From: Bolinopsis microptera
Taxonomy: Eukaryota; Ctenophora; Tentaculata; Lobata; Bolinopsidae
Direction: 5' to 3'
Assembly: GCF_026151205.1 (NCBI RefSeq)
Contig: NW_026971836.1
Coordinates: forward strand, 1-33,550
Length of the DNA: 33,550 bases
Notes under the pieces: model-generated
Seen by the model: only the letters and a program-made list of their open reading frames with translations
Databases searched by the model: none
What the model was told of the DNA's origin: nothing
In this document: one piece after another, positions 32,368 to 33,550 of the stretch
Position numbering within the stretch: position 1 is the first letter of the stretch
How the letters are laid out: the number at the start of each line of letters is the position of its first letter
Made by a program: the position numbers and the translations under genes

Positions 32368-32657
32368 ATGACAAAAAAAAGAAAATAAAAGTAACGTCAC
32401 AAATGTTAACAGCTGACAGCTACCTCCAAACAAATGACAAACCCGAACCGACAGACAAAGAATGACGGAAACCCAAAAGTAAACCACGGTTTTTTTTTCG
32501 GGAACAGCCAGTGCGGGAAGAAAAAGCAACAGAGTGGAGGAAATCGCAAAAAGGAAGCAAAAATCCTTTAAAACGCAATGACAAAAAAACCCACTCGGTA
32601 AGAAAGAAAACCCCGAAAATGGCGTGTGATAATAAAAAAAACACAATTCAGCTTTAG
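32368..32657 (+). CDS. lysine-rich N-terminal part of a putative nuclear protein
   Basis: ATG at 32368 begins MTKKRK. One shift in the A run then leads to a frame from 32403 (MLTADSYLQTNDKPEPTDKE), a single TGA at 32463, and then 63 open codons: RKPKSKPRFFFREQPVREEK, TEWRKSQKGSKNPLKRNDKK and a basic tail. The strongly basic composition suggests a nuclear or nucleic-acid-binding protein. A donor-like site (tcg|gtaaga, about 32598) might end an exon earlier. The minus strand is open for 131 codons over the same place, rich in Phe/Leu/Cys. That is what the antisense of a Lys/Glu-rich gene gives, so the plus strand is preferred. Confidence 0.38.
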
Positions 32658-32688
32658 AGCATACAGGGGTCCCAAAACAGAGTTTTAA

Positions 32689-33160
32689 AATTTCAAGAAA
32701 AGAAAAAAAGGTTCCCTCAATTCCCCCCAGGTACAAATTTTCCCCTTTCTGAAAAAAGCTCGAGTTGAGTCGCGTTATCAGGGAAAACTAAAGAGGTCAG
32801 CCCCTTGCTATATTTTCCCAAAACACTCTTTCCCCCAAATCTCCAACTCTCCCCAAAATGCCCAAATAAAGGAGAAGTTAAACCTTGAACATACATCAGC
32901 TCAAACTGAAAATGAAAACCCGGAAAAAAAAACCCGGTTTGGCACTTCTGGAAGTATTGTTTGGCCCTATACCAAAATTTTGGTGGAATTCTTATCCAAA
33001 CATTATGAAAAAAATTTCACAAGATAATTAAAACAAGGCCGGTAATGAAAATATAAATAATGGAGAAAAAACCCATTGGGTCTACATGGTGAAAAAAAAA
33101 AAAGAACCCTGTTTTAAAGATACAAGGGAAAATATAAAATTGGAAAAAGGGTAAAAATGG
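32689..33160 (+). CDS. continuation with Myb/SANT-like (trihelix) DNA-binding domain (frame-broken)
   Basis: Frame 32689-33024 is open for 112 codons (TAA 33025), exceptional in this AT-rich DNA, but has no ATG. It is hydrophilic (NSPQNAQIKEKLNLEHTSAQ) up to SGSIVWPYTKILVEFLSKHY and EKNFTR. After a shift, pieces read MEKKPIGSTW, NPVLKIQGKI and NWKKGKNGKF. Myb/SANT-like domains have W-x-x-x-x-T-x-x-L-I-x-x, then a Trp helix, then K-x-x-x-L-x-x-x-Y-K-x-x-K and an N-x-x-x-G turn. The order and most hydrophobic positions are kept. Such domains bind DNA and are also common in transposon-derived genes. Linking this with the lysine-rich block just upstream is inference. Confidence 0.42.
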
Positions 33161-33381
33161 AAAGTTTCCTAATTAAAACCAAAAATTTGAAATTATTTAT
33201 AAAAAATAACATTATAAACAAAAGAGCACCTAAAGAGGCTCGCAAAGTGCTGGGCCCATTTTTCGCTTACGAAAACCATTCTTTTAATATGTCTCAAAGT
33301 AAAAAAAACCTCCCATCCTCTCTATCCCCCTTTCAAGTTTTACAAGTTGGTAAAATCACCTTCCCTTTTTTTAAATAAAAA
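33161..33381 (+). CDS. further open frame downstream of the SANT-like domain, unknown
   Basis: The frame from 33157 to 33378 contains NIINKRAPKEARKVLGPFFA and YENHSFNMSQSKKNLPSS and ends at TAA. Its strand and position suit a C-terminal part of the lysine-rich gene. The first third (Lys/Ile/Asn-rich) may be non-coding. No domain. Confidence 0.25.
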
Positions 33382-33550
33382 TTTTGAAATTATCTAACTA
33401 AAATAGAAAACTTTTACACCCAAAGCTAAAGAGCAAGCAGGGCAATTCCCACTATAAAACTAAACTTATTTAAAGAAGGGTGTAAAAAACTCCTTTTTAA
33501 GGATAAATTTTAAAAAGAAAGTTTCCTTTTCCCCCCCGGGAAAAAAATTC

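Noticed and set aside
32341-32736. 131-codon minus-strand frame, the second longest uninterrupted frame in the window
   Set aside because: It is the antisense of a Lys/Glu-rich plus-strand reading, so it is Phe/Leu/Cys-rich with no domain. The plus strand continues as coding-like into the 112-codon frame downstream.

Overview
This window looks like metazoan nuclear DNA, probably arthropod. It is AT-rich and intron-containing, with no bacterial-style operons or long intact CDSs. The coding signal suggests Ig-array muscle-type, secreted LRR and takeout-like proteins; mobile DNA includes a tRNA-derived SINE-like unit and a MITE-like foldback element. Coding stretches are broken every 20-100 codons by single-base shifts, usually at A/T/C runs, and mononucleotide runs are inflated almost everywhere. 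The simplest reading is an unpolished long-read consensus. Frames were therefore followed across shifts, and genuine pseudogenes cannot be separated from sequencing error. All homology calls come from motif reading by eye, not from database searches.

Layout. At 1-420 (minus) there is a weak serine-protease-like remnant. At 3.48-5.93 kb (plus), several exon-like blocks carry I-set immunoglobulin signatures, like a titin/kettin/twitchin-type protein. A poly(A)-tailed retroposon-like insert lies at about 6.74-6.96 kb. At 8.41-10.18 kb (plus) a probable secreted leucine-rich-repeat protein has a signal peptide, LRRs, a C-terminal cap and a polyadenylation signal. A probable last exon of an unidentified gene is at 10.97-11.13 kb. 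At 11.5-12.45 kb (plus) three blocks resemble the takeout/JHBP family. The minus strand then carries exon-like pieces at 13.2-13.4 kb (membrane segment), 14.38-14.69 kb (unknown) and 15.5-15.74 kb (metallophosphatase-like).

The rest is mostly repeats. A diverged tandem array of about 260-bp units occupies 17.5-18.8 kb, and a tRNA-derived SINE-like unit lies at 19.36 kb. From about 20.0 to 27.0 kb the text is almost entirely mononucleotide runs and should not be interpreted biologically. Cleaner sequence resumes at 27 kb with two minisatellites (about 35 bp and 16 bp units). A proline-rich exon candidate is at 30.0 kb, and a 1.07-kb near-perfect foldback element with TA-flanked ends at 30.62-31.69 kb. 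A short terminal exon with an AATAAA signal is followed at 32.37 kb by a lysine-rich gene whose C-terminal half resembles a Myb/SANT-like (trihelix) DNA-binding domain.

The genes do not form an obvious pathway. The most valuable content is the set of frame-broken genes that ordinary ORF calling misses, and the foldback element.
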